From DASXKD01 sp963806145 (GTDB taxonomy: Bacteria > Actinomycetota > Actinomycetes > Streptosporangiales > Streptosporangiaceae): a DNA stretch of 64,000 nucleotides. Both the position numbers and the translations under genes were made by a program. The notes under the pieces are model-generated. The model was not told the origin of the DNA, did no database searches, and saw only the letters and a list, made by a program, of their open reading frames with translations. Positions 18,555 to 26,716 of this stretch are shown one piece after another (positions within the stretch are counted from its first letter, which is position 1; every line of letters begins with the position of its first letter). The stretch spans positions 62,001-126,000 of the forward strand of contig CAWDXD010000005.1 in assembly GCA_963806145.1 (NCBI GenBank), read 5' to 3'.

Positions 18555-19545
18555 ACCCGGTCAGCGGGCCGTCGTTGCGGCCGAAGAACTCGCGCGGGTT
18601 GCGCACCAGCATCTGCTCGATCTGGGCGCCGGTGACGCCGCGCTCGGCCAGCCCGGGCAGCAGCGCGCCGTGGATGTAAGTGAACTGCCAGTCTGGCAGG
18701 ACGAAGTCCTGCTCGGCATTGGTGAACCAGTCGGTGAACGAGGCCTTGTCGTGGGAGAGCATGACCCGGTCGGCATAGCCGCGCTCGCAGAGCTTGGCCA
18801 GGGTGTCCAGTTGGTCGGCGAGCGGCACGGCGATCTGCAGGCCGCAGCGGTCCCAGCCGATGTAGGAACCGTTGGCGATGATCTGCTCCAGGTAGCCGAG
18901 GTCGGTGCTCTCGTTGGAATGCCCGATCATCACCCGGCCCATGTCGGCCCCGTGGGAGGCCAGGATCCGCTGCTGGTCCAGGCCGCACCGGGACGGCGCG
19001 TGCGCGTGGGTGCACACCGGCGTGCCGGTGCGCGCGTGCACGTTGGCTACCGCCATCGCCAGCCGTTCCACGTCCGGGGTCATGCCCTGCTCGTCGGTCA
19101 CGATCTTCAGCACGGCCGCGCGGAACCCGGTGTCACCGATCCCGGTGGTCACGTCCCGCTCGAACAGCGACTCCAGCATCCGGTCCTCGTCGTCGATGAT
19201 CTTGCCCCGGCCGCGGTAGTGGAACGGGAACGGGAGGTTGTCGTAGGTGTAGTAACCGGTGGCGAACATGACCTTCAGCCCGGTGCCCTCGGCAGCCCGG
19301 GCGACCAGCGCCGGGTCGCGGTAGAGGCCCGGCACGGTCATGTCGAGAATCGTGCCGACCCCGGCGTGGCTGAGCCTGCTGAGCCGCTCTCGCGCGGCCG
19401 CCACCTCGGCCTCGGTGTCCCAGCCCCCGAAGCCGGGCCAGCCATGCTGCAGGGTCTCTGTCCGGATGAACACGTGCTCGTGCATGAGCACCGGGCCGAG
19501 ATCGTCGACGTCGATCTCCCCGGCGGTGGTCGGAATCTGGGGCAT
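18496..19545 (-). CDS. Phosphotriesterase-family metal-dependent hydrolase (lactonase-like)
   Basis: The 349-residue TIM-barrel amidohydrolase has all expected binuclear metal ligands: H22 and H24 (MHEHVF), the carbamylated-Lys candidate K147, H180 (CTHAHAP), H209 (MIGHSNE) and D266 (MLSHDKA). Family members hydrolyse organophosphotriesters, lactones or N-acyl-homoserine lactones. The native substrate cannot be assigned here. The last 18 residues overlap the end of the ECF42 sigma gene on the other strand, a genuine convergent overlap since the family domain ends just before it. Confidence 0.88.
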   Translation of the reverse strand: MPQIPTTAGEIDVDDLGPVLMHEHVFIRTETLQHGWPGFGGWDTEAEVAAARERLSRLSHAGVGTILDMTVPGLYRDPALVARAAEGTGLKVMFATGYYTYDNLPFPFHYRGRGKIIDDEDRMLESLFERDVTTGIGDTGFRAAVLKIVTDEQGMTPDVERLAMAVANVHARTGTPVCTHAHAPSRCGLDQQRILASHGADMGRVMIGHSNESTDLGYLEQIIANGSYIGWDRCGLQIAVPLADQLDTLAKLCERGYADRVMLSHDKASFTDWFTNAEQDFVLPDWQFTYIHGALLPGLAERGVTGAQIEQMLVRNPREFFGRNDGPLTGSTLRPCGRRGPAGSAAAEG

Positions 19546-19601
19546 GGAGTCTTACCTCCGGTGCGGGACGAAGGTTGCCACGGGGGGCGTAATGCACCTC
19601 A

Positions 19602-19907
19602 TTAGAAAACGTGGCGGACGGGCATCGCCACCCTTCCGCATCCGGAATCTGCCGCGCGGGTCTGCCCGACCCGGAACAGGTAGCCAGGGAGGTTCGCGAT
19701 GTGCTGCAGCCGGTGCCAGTTCTCCCAGGCGTAGGCCAGTGCTTCCGCGGTCGCGTCCCGGCCGTCCTCAAATCCGTACAGCGCAGTCAGCGCGCGGCCA
19801 AGCCGCGGCCCGGCTTCCGCCACGAAGTACTCGAACACGGCCTGATCATCACCGGTGTTGCCCGGCCCTGGCGTCACGGCCGGATTCGCACCACCTGCTG
19901 CGTGCAT
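19602..19907 (-). CDS. Sigma-factor region-2-only protein, possible remnant
   Basis: The 101-residue product contains only an ECF-like sigma region 2: VFEYFVAEAGPRLGRALTAL, DATAEALAYAWENWHRLQ and GYLFRVGQTRA. It stops without region 4, where a full ECF factor would need about 70 more residues. The downstream space to the next gene is only 56 bp, so the missing part is not in another frame. It may be a decayed sigma gene or a core-binding decoy. No clear ribosome binding site precedes the ATG. Confidence 0.55.
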   Translation of the reverse strand: MHAAGGANPAVTPGPGNTGDDQAVFEYFVAEAGPRLGRALTALYGFEDGRDATAEALAYAWENWHRLQHIANLPGYLFRVGQTRAADSGCGRVAMPVRHVF

Positions 19908-20073
19908 GTCACTGCCGCTCCACCCTGTCTCTTACCTACTTAGACCAGCGAAGCCGCAAAGCGACCACAACGCCAGCGCAGCGTCCTGCTCTCATTTCCC
20001 AGTCATGATCACGAACGGAAGCCGCGGGTTGGAGCCGGGTGGCAAGGAGCGGCGGGCGTCAGGGCCGGCCGGG

Positions 20074-21003
20074 TCAGTGGGCGCCGATCGCGGCGAGCAC
20101 GACCAGCAGGATGGTCGCTGCCGCCAGCGCGCCGTGCAGCGCGATGGCGGTCAGCGGTTTCCCTGCCGGAACTCCGATCGCGGCCGTCCGCGCCGGCCGC
20201 GGCCCGGTGCTGGCTGGCCCGGTGCCGGCTGACCCGGAGCTGGCTGACCCGGTACCGGCCGGCCGGGTGCCCGGCGGACCTGCTATGGCCGGCTGCGGAT
20301 CTGGCGGGCCGTCGCCGGGCTGACGCTCTTCGGGCAGGCCGCCGGCCAGGGTGGCCATGCCGAGCCCGGCCACCGACAGGACCACGGCCACCGCCGCCCA
20401 GGCCAGGGCGGGCACGCCGGTGGCCAGGAAGGCTATCCAGATGCCCAGCCCGGTGAGGGCGAGCGTGAAATGACCGACGATGACTGCCTGCGGCACCCCG
20501 GCCACCCGGGCATAACGCCGGCGCAGCCCGCCGTGAGCGATCCAGCCAGCCAGCAGCCAGGTACCGGCCGCCACGGTGACCGCCCAGGCGGCCAGCGCGG
20601 CAAGATCCAGCGGCAGGCGGCTCGACGGCGTGGCCGGCCTGGGCACCGGCGGTGCCGGGGCGCGCGGCGGGACCACCGTGACGAGATAGGAGAGGTAGGC
20701 GGCCTCCTGGTGGGCGAGCCGCCGGGCGACGACCTTGCGGTGCGGCCCCACCACCGCGCGGATGGCCCGGTCGACGGCCAGGTTGATCTGCTCATGGGTC
20801 AGGCCGGTGCAGGCCGGAGGCACCGAGGTCACCGTGACGTGCAGGTTGAGCGCCTGCACGGCGAAGGCGTAACAACTCGCCACCGTCGCCTGGGACGTGG
20901 CCGGCTGGCTGGCGGAGCACCCGGCCGCCGGGAGGGCGGCCGTCACGGCGAGAACCGCCATGGCGAGGGTCCGGCGGCTGGGCGGTGTTACGACCGCCGG
21001 CAC
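20074..21003 (-). CDS. Membrane-anchored lipoprotein with C-terminal transmembrane segments, unknown function
   Basis: I place the start at GTG 21003, 16 bp inside the end of the epoxide hydrolase gene, with AGGTG upstream. This gives about 309 residues with PPSRRTLAMAVLAV and the lipobox PAAGC. A domain of about 100 extracytoplasmic residues precedes three hydrophobic segments. A Gly/Pro/Thr repeat region lies at about 225-270, and a final membrane helix ends at the C-terminus. The open frame continues upstream to 21669, but that part is only antisense to the epoxide hydrolase. I recognise no family. Confidence 0.6.
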   Translation of the reverse strand: MPAVVTPPSRRTLAMAVLAVTAALPAAGCSASQPATSQATVASCYAFAVQALNLHVTVTSVPPACTGLTHEQINLAVDRAIRAVVGPHRKVVARRLAHQEAAYLSYLVTVVPPRAPAPPVPRPATPSSRLPLDLAALAAWAVTVAAGTWLLAGWIAHGGLRRRYARVAGVPQAVIVGHFTLALTGLGIWIAFLATGVPALAWAAVAVVLSVAGLGMATLAGGLPEERQPGDGPPDPQPAIAGPPGTRPAGTGSASSGSAGTGPASTGPRPARTAAIGVPAGKPLTAIALHGALAAATILLVVLAAIGAH

Positions 21004-22148
21004 GGCCGGAACACCTCGCGGAGCCGGTCCGCCAGCAGCCGCGGCTCGGCCACGGCCGGGAAATGCCCGCCGCGATCGTGCTCGGCCCAGTGGGTGAGGT
21101 GGAAATACCGTTCGGCGAGTTCCCGTGGCGGTTTCGGGAACGGGACGATCTCCCCGCCGAAGATGTCGATCGCGGCCGGGACGGGCCCCGGGTCGTCGGC
21201 GGGCAGCGCACTGTCCGGCGCGTGCCGGTAGGCCCAGTACGGGAGCAGCGACGAGGCCGCCGTCCTGGTCGTCCAGTACAGGGTGAGCGTGGACAGCAGC
21301 AGGTCCCGGTCGAAGGCTGGCTGCCCGTCGGCCGTGGTGCTGCTCCACCGGGTGAGCTTCTCCCCGAGCCACGCGGCCAGCGCGACCGGTGAGTCGTCGA
21401 GCGCGGCACCGATGGTCGCGGGCTTGGTGGCGTGCATGTGCGAATAGCCACCTTCCTCCGCGGTCCACGCCCTGACCTCGGCGAAGTGCTCGCTCACCGG
21501 ATCGGTCCAGGGCTTGGGCGGCGCGGCGAGCCCGGGCGTGGCGAGGTGGATCGCCGCGACCTCGCCCGGATGGGCGCGCGCCAGCCGCGCGGTGACCCCG
21601 GCACCAAGGTCGCTGCCGTGAGCGGCATAACGCCGGTAGCCCAGCACGCCGGTCATGATCGTGTGCCACAACTCGGCGACCTGCGGATACGTCAGGCCGC
21701 CGGGCGGCGGCGGCCCGGAGAAGCCGAAGCCGGGCAGCGAGGGCAGCACGACGGTGAAGGCGTCCGCCGGGTCACCGCCGTGCGCGGCCGGGTCGGTGAG
21801 CAGCGGCAGCAGCGTCAGGTATTCCAGGAACGAACCCGGCCAGCCGTGGGTCAGCACCAGCGGCAGCGGATCTGGCCCCCTGCCGGGCGCATGCACCAGG
21901 TGCACGGAGACCCCGCCGACCTCGGCCCGCAGGTGGGTGAGCCGGTCGAGCCGGGCCTGCAGGCTCAGCGGGTCGAAGGCCCGCCAGTCTTCGATCAGCC
22001 GGGCAAGCCAGTCCCCGGGCACGCCGCGCTCCCAGGTACCGCCGCCCGACGGCAGCCGGGCCGTGCCCAGCCGCAAGGCCAGATCCCCCGATGCCTCGAT
22101 GTCCAGCGCCGCTCGGAACGGCTCGGCGCCGGGGTGCGGAGAACCCAT
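20988..22148 (-). CDS. Epoxide hydrolase (alpha/beta-hydrolase)
   Basis: The 386-residue protein has the family N-terminal region (about 1-90), the oxyanion-hole HGWPGSFLEY at 101-110 and the nucleophile Asp180 in HGSDLGAG. A cap region follows, and a late catalytic His sits in DRGGHFPAV near 359. This fits epoxide hydrolases of the juvenile-hormone/EphA-like group, which add water to epoxides through an Asp ester. ATG 22148 gives the usual family length; the long upstream extension is not credible. The gene is followed by an overlapping lipoprotein gene. The substrate is unknown. Confidence 0.88.
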   Translation of the reverse strand: MGSPHPGAEPFRAALDIEASGDLALRLGTARLPSGGGTWERGVPGDWLARLIEDWRAFDPLSLQARLDRLTHLRAEVGGVSVHLVHAPGRGPDPLPLVLTHGWPGSFLEYLTLLPLLTDPAAHGGDPADAFTVVLPSLPGFGFSGPPPPGGLTYPQVAELWHTIMTGVLGYRRYAAHGSDLGAGVTARLARAHPGEVAAIHLATPGLAAPPKPWTDPVSEHFAEVRAWTAEEGGYSHMHATKPATIGAALDDSPVALAAWLGEKLTRWSSTTADGQPAFDRDLLLSTLTLYWTTRTAASSLLPYWAYRHAPDSALPADDPGPVPAAIDIFGGEIVPFPKPPRELAERYFHLTHWAEHDRGGHFPAVAEPRLLADRLREVFRPCRRS

Positions 22149-22302
22149 GCTGAGATCATGTCGCACCCGCCGGCTCAGGTTCCAGCCGCTCCCGCGGACA
22201 GATCGCACCGGGCGGGCCGGGCGGCGAGGCTCTGGGCACGCCGGGCGGCGGCTCCTGGGCGTGCCAGGCGCGACACGGCTGGCTGCGCAAAGTAACGACC
22301 AG

Positions 22303-22399
22303 GTAATCCTTGCACCGACTATGAGCAAAAGGTACGTTTCGCACATCAGGGCAGTGCGCTCGAGTGATGAGCGGTGCGCTCCGGTGATGAGAGGTGACC
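22303..22399 (+). promoter_or_regulatory. Leader of the first Cys-Cys repeat-protein gene, copy 1 of a duplicated 5' region
   Basis: Shared elements in the same order occur here and at 24780-24860: GTAATCCTT, then GGTACnTTTCGCA, a CAGGGC block, GCGCTCCGG and GATGAGAGGTnACC before ATG. Conservation across a non-coding leader indicates that the duplication carried the promoter and 5' UTR, so both genes are likely co-regulated. I could not match it to a known riboswitch class. Confidence 0.6.
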
Positions 22400-24718
22400 A
22401 TGACCCCATCGGCCCGCACTGCCCGAGGCAGGCACCCCCGCACGAGCCGGCTGGGCTCAGCGAAGTGGCGCAGGCTTTCCCGGATGGCGGCCGCCGGGGC
22501 CCTGGCAGCAGGCACCGGGGTCCTGACGGTCGCCTTGCTGTCGCCGACGGCGGCCAGCGCGTCGTCCAACCAGGTGTGGACCGGTGGTGGCGACGGCTCA
22601 AGCTGGTCAGACGGTATGAACTGGCAAAGCAACGAGGTGCCGGCGAACGGCGACAGCGTCACCATCGGACCGACCGCCGCCGAGCCGACACCGCATGTCA
22701 GCGGCATGCCGGGCGGGACGATGTTGCAGGACCTGACGCTGACCGACACGTCGCTGTCCGGTGGCGACGTCACGGTCGCTGGCGACTTCTCATGGAGCGT
22801 CAGCCACAGCCTCGAGACCCTGGCCGTGACGCTGATCGTGGAAGGCGACGCCTCGCTCGGCGGCGCGGGCGAGCAGGACAGCCAGGACCCGATGACCTTC
22901 GACGGCACCGCCGAGTTCAACGGCCCCGGCCTGCTCTCGATCGAGGACTCCGGCCCCGCGGTCACCAACAACGGCACGCTGACGGTGGCCGCGGGCGCAG
23001 TGGCCCGGGGCAGTGTCTGCTGCGTGAACCCCGATGTGTTCCTCAACAACGGGACCGTGACCATGACCGCGGCGGGTGAGGGCAACCTGGCCGACATGGC
23101 GTTCAACGATCAGGGGTCCGTCGTGGTCGGCCCGGGCAGCCTGCTGGACGTGACCGCCGGCCCGGGCGAGTTCGGCGCGGGCGCGGACATCAGCGGCGGC
23201 GGCACGCTGCAGTTCGAGCAGGGAGCGTCGATGACGCTCGCCACCGGCGTGTCCATCGGGGCGGGCAGCACCCTGACGCTGACCGGGAACGCGGAGTTCT
23301 TCGGGCCCGGGACCCTCGTGGGCGGGGGCAAGCTCTCCTGGACCGGCGGCACCATCGACGGCAACCTCGATGTGGCCAAGACGATCCACACCACGATCAG
23401 CGGCACCACCAAGAAGATATTGATGTCGCCGGGCAGCACCCACTCTCTCCTCGCCTTCCATGGCCCCACCACCGTCCAGGGAGCCGGGCCGGTGGAGGCC
23501 TTCGCCGCGGACATCAGCACTTCCGGCGCGTTCACCATCAGGACCGGTGCGACGGTCGAGGCGAGTGCATGCTGCGTGCCGCCGGTGGATGAGTTCCTCA
23601 GCACCGGGACGCTCACCGTGCCGGGCTCGACTTCGGGCAAGGCCAACCTGGAGTTTATGAACTTCAACGACCAGGGGACGGTGCTGGTCGGCGCGGGCAG
23701 CACGCTGATCGACACCCTCGGCCCCGGCGAGTTCAGCCCGGGGGTCATTCTCACCGGCGGCGGCACCCTCGACTTCGAGCAGAACGCCTCGATGACCCTG
23801 GCCAGCAACGTGCAGATCCAGTCGGGGACCACGGTGAAGCTGGGCCTGGGGACGTTCCTCGGGCCCGGAAGCTTCACCGGCGCAGGCAACATCGCCTGGA
23901 GCGGCGGGACGATCAGCGGCAACGTGGACGTCGCCAGCACCATCGACACCACGATCAGCGGGACCGCCACCAAGACCGTGACCTCGCCGACGAGCACCCC
24001 CACCGCGCTCACCCTGCACGGCGTCACGAGCCTGGCGGGCCCGGGGGAACTGGAGCTGACCGGCACCACCACGCTCAGCAACCTGGGCACGCTGACCATG
24101 AATACGGGCACCACCGTCGGCGCGTCGGTCTGCTGCGCGGCACCGGACACCTTCAGCAACGGCGGGACGCTCATCGTGGCCGCCGGCACCGGCACCGCGA
24201 CCACGACCAACATGCAGTTCAGTAACGGCGGTACGGTCAAGGTCAACGGCGGCACCCTGGCGATCAACACGCTCGGCTACAAGCAGACCGCCGGGTCCAC
24301 GCAACTGGCCGGCGGCGGGGTCACCGCGGCCAGGCAGATGAACATCTCGAAGGGCACGCTGAGCGGGTTCGGCACCATTACCGGCTCGGTGCTGAACGGC
24401 GGCACCGTGGCCCCGAGCACCACCGGCGGGGTGCTCAAGATCACCGGCGCCTACCAGCAGGCGAGTTCCGGCACGCTCTCCTCGGTCATCACCGGGACCA
24501 CGCCGGGGACCAAGTTCGGCCAGCTCAGCGTCGGCGGCAAGGCCACGCTGGCGGGCACGCTGAAGGTCAACACGGGCAACGGATTCGTCCCCACGCACGG
24601 GGAGGCGTTCTCCGTGCTGCTCTACCACACCCGCAGCGGCATGTTCGGCACGCTGTCCGGCAGCCCGGCCTACACGGTCAGCTACACCGCCACGGCAGCC
24701 AAGGTCGTATACCCATAA
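22400..24718 (+). CDS. Exported Gly/Thr-rich repeat protein with Cys-Cys doublets (three modules)
   Basis: The 772-residue protein begins at ATG 22400; its paralogue's conserved leader GATGAGAGGTAACC-ATG decides this over GTG 22394. The N-terminus is Arg-rich, followed by a hydrophobic signal ending at ASAS. The mature protein consists of short strands such as GGTLQFE, GNAEFFGPGT and SWTGGTIDGNLDV, typical of a right-handed beta-helix/autotransporter-like repeat. It forms about 185-residue modules, each with a Cys-Cys doublet before P-D/P-V (SVCCVNPD, SACCVPPV, SVCCAAPD). There is no sorting signal or transmembrane tail. It is probably secreted or wall-associated. The function is unknown. Confidence 0.8.
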   Translation: MTPSARTARGRHPRTSRLGSAKWRRLSRMAAAGALAAGTGVLTVALLSPTAASASSNQVWTGGGDGSSWSDGMNWQSNEVPANGDSVTIGPTAAEPTPHVSGMPGGTMLQDLTLTDTSLSGGDVTVAGDFSWSVSHSLETLAVTLIVEGDASLGGAGEQDSQDPMTFDGTAEFNGPGLLSIEDSGPAVTNNGTLTVAAGAVARGSVCCVNPDVFLNNGTVTMTAAGEGNLADMAFNDQGSVVVGPGSLLDVTAGPGEFGAGADISGGGTLQFEQGASMTLATGVSIGAGSTLTLTGNAEFFGPGTLVGGGKLSWTGGTIDGNLDVAKTIHTTISGTTKKILMSPGSTHSLLAFHGPTTVQGAGPVEAFAADISTSGAFTIRTGATVEASACCVPPVDEFLSTGTLTVPGSTSGKANLEFMNFNDQGTVLVGAGSTLIDTLGPGEFSPGVILTGGGTLDFEQNASMTLASNVQIQSGTTVKLGLGTFLGPGSFTGAGNIAWSGGTISGNVDVASTIDTTISGTATKTVTSPTSTPTALTLHGVTSLAGPGELELTGTTTLSNLGTLTMNTGTTVGASVCCAAPDTFSNGGTLIVAAGTGTATTTNMQFSNGGTVKVNGGTLAINTLGYKQTAGSTQLAGGGVTAARQMNISKGTLSGFGTITGSVLNGGTVAPSTTGGVLKITGAYQQASSGTLSSVITGTTPGTKFGQLSVGGKATLAGTLKVNTGNGFVPTHGEAFSVLLYHTRSGMFGTLSGSPAYTVSYTATAAKVVYP

Positions 24719-24779
24719 CCGAGGGGCTGCGGCCGACCGTCGGATGAGCCTGGCCACGGGCCGGGATCAAGTAGGCTAC

Positions 24780-24860
24780 GTAATCCTTATGCCGGCTAAA
24801 GGTAACGGGTACCTTTCGCATTCACCAGGGCGATGCGCGCTCCGGCGATGAGAGGTAACC
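24780..24860 (+). promoter_or_regulatory. Leader of the second Cys-Cys repeat-protein gene, copy 2
   Basis: This stretch repeats the leader at 22303-22399, with the same ordered blocks and an identical GATGAGAGG ribosome binding site. It is 16 bp shorter. It includes GGTAACGGGTACC, an inexact inverted repeat absent from copy 1 and possibly involved in differential regulation. Confidence 0.55.
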
Positions 24861-26624
24861 ATGACACCACCGGTTCATGCTGCCCGGGGCAGGCAGCACC
24901 CCCCCACCACGTGGCTGCGCGCTAAGGTCTGGCCGAGGATTGCCGTGATCACGATCACCGCGACCCTGGCCGGTGGCACAGGGGCACTGGCCGCCAGTCT
25001 GCTCGCCCCCCTCGCGGCCAGCGCGTCGTCCAGCCAGCAGTGGACCGGCAAAGGCGACGGCTCCAAGTGGTCAAATCCGCAGAATTGGGCCAGTAACGGG
25101 GTGCCGCAGAACGGCGACAGCGTCACCATCTCTCCCACCGCCACCGAGTCCGCGCCGAATGTGAGCGGCATGCCGGCCGGGATGCAATTGCAGAACCTCA
25201 CCCTCGTCGACTCGTCGCTGTCGGGCGGCGGCGTCACGGTCGCGGGCAACTTCTCGTGGAACGCCAGCCTGACCAGCTCAACTCTCGCCGCGCCGCTGAC
25301 GGTCGAGGGGGATGCGTCATTCAGCGGCACGGGCAGGGAGAACAGCCAGGACCCGATGACCTTCGACGGCACCACCGAGATCAAAGGCCCCGGCGTGCTG
25401 TTGATCCAGGGTTCGGGCCCGGCGGTCACCAACAACGGCACCCTGACCCTGTCACCCGGCGCGACGATGCAGGCCGGCGCGTGCTGTGTCACGCCGGATG
25501 AGTTCCTCAACACCGGGACAGTAAGCATGTCCACAGCAGGCACCGCCACCGTGACCGGCATGGGCTTCGACGACCAAGGGGCCGTCTCGGTCGGGAAGGG
25601 CAGCCTGCTGGACGTGACCGCCGGCGTGGGCGAGTTCGGCCCGGGCGCCGGCATCAGCGGCGGCGGCATGCTCCAGTTCGACCTGGGAGAGCACCAGACC
25701 CTGGCCACCGGGGTATCGGTCGCGGCGGGCAGCACCCTGACGCTGGCCGGGAACGCGGAACTCTTCGGGCCCGGCACCTTCGTCGGCGGGGGCAAGTTCT
25801 CCTGGACCGGTGGGACCATCGACGGCAGCCTCAATGTGGCCAAGACGATCCATACCACGATCAGTGGGACGGCCACCAAGACGCTGACTTCACCGACCAC
25901 CGCCCCCACCGCGCTGACCCTGCACGGCCCCACCACGCTGGCAGGGTCCGGAGAGGTGCAGCTGAGCGGGACCACCACCCTCAGCAACACAGGCACCCTC
26001 ACCATGAAGACCGGCACCATGATCGGGGGTTCCAGCTGCTGCGTGTCACCCGACAACTTCAGCAACAGCGGCACCCTTGTCGTGGCCGCCGGGACCGGCA
26101 CCGCGACCACCAACTTCCTGCAGTTCAGCAACAGCGGCGCCGTCAAAGTCAATAGCGGCACGCTGACGGTGGGCGCCCTGCCCTACAAGCAGACCGCGGG
26201 GTCCACGCAACTGGCGGGCGGGTCGATCTCGTCGGCGCAGCAGATGAACATCGCCGCCGGCACGCTCAGCGGGTTCGGCACCATCACCGGCTCCGTGCTC
26301 AATGGCGGCACCGTGGCCCCGAGCACCACCGGCGGCGTGCTCAAGATCACCGGTGCCTACCAGCAGGCGAGTTCCGGCACGCTGTCCTCGGTCATCACCG
26401 GGACCACGCCGGGGACCAAGTTCGGCCAGCTCAGCGTCGGCGGTACGGCGACGCTGGCGGGCATGCTGAAGGCCAGCACCGGCAACGGGTTCGTCCCCGC
26501 CCACGGGGCGTCCTTCTCCGTGCTGCTCTGCCACACCCGCAGCGGCATGTTCGGCACCGTGTCTGGGAGCCCGGCCCACACGGTCAGCTACACCGCCACG
26601 GCGGCCAACGTGGTTTACCCGTAA
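24861..26624 (+). CDS. Exported Gly/Thr-rich repeat protein with Cys-Cys doublets (two modules)
   Basis: This 587-residue paralogue of the preceding gene has the same signal region, same first module and same C-terminal domain but lacks one module. The length difference, about 185 residues, equals one module. Cys doublets occur in GACCVTPD and SSCCVSPD. The C-terminal 110 residues (from about GTLSGFGTITGSVLNGGT) are nearly identical to the paralogue also at DNA level, while the N-terminal two-thirds diverge more. This pattern suggests recent gene conversion or strong constraint. It is probably an extracellular beta-helix structural protein, function unknown. Confidence 0.8.
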   Translation: MTPPVHAARGRQHPPTTWLRAKVWPRIAVITITATLAGGTGALAASLLAPLAASASSSQQWTGKGDGSKWSNPQNWASNGVPQNGDSVTISPTATESAPNVSGMPAGMQLQNLTLVDSSLSGGGVTVAGNFSWNASLTSSTLAAPLTVEGDASFSGTGRENSQDPMTFDGTTEIKGPGVLLIQGSGPAVTNNGTLTLSPGATMQAGACCVTPDEFLNTGTVSMSTAGTATVTGMGFDDQGAVSVGKGSLLDVTAGVGEFGPGAGISGGGMLQFDLGEHQTLATGVSVAAGSTLTLAGNAELFGPGTFVGGGKFSWTGGTIDGSLNVAKTIHTTISGTATKTLTSPTTAPTALTLHGPTTLAGSGEVQLSGTTTLSNTGTLTMKTGTMIGGSSCCVSPDNFSNSGTLVVAAGTGTATTNFLQFSNSGAVKVNSGTLTVGALPYKQTAGSTQLAGGSISSAQQMNIAAGTLSGFGTITGSVLNGGTVAPSTTGGVLKITGAYQQASSGTLSSVITGTTPGTKFGQLSVGGTATLAGMLKASTGNGFVPAHGASFSVLLCHTRSGMFGTVSGSPAHTVSYTATAANVVYP

Positions 26625-26716
26625 CGGAAGGGACGAAGGCGAGCCCTGGGCCAGCGTAAAGTCAAATACTGCGGCTGGGCGCCGCAATCGTCTCCTTTGA
26701 CTTGGGCGGAGGTCTC

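Noticed and set aside
21004..21669. N-terminal extension of the lipoprotein gene at 20074
   Set aside because: This part lies antisense to epoxide hydrolase coding sequence; the signal peptide and lipobox begin only near 21003.
22790..24757. 655-codon minus-strand frame opposite the first repeat protein
   Set aside because: It is low-complexity Arg/Gly/Ala sequence created by the third-position GC bias of the real gene; no start signal or domain.
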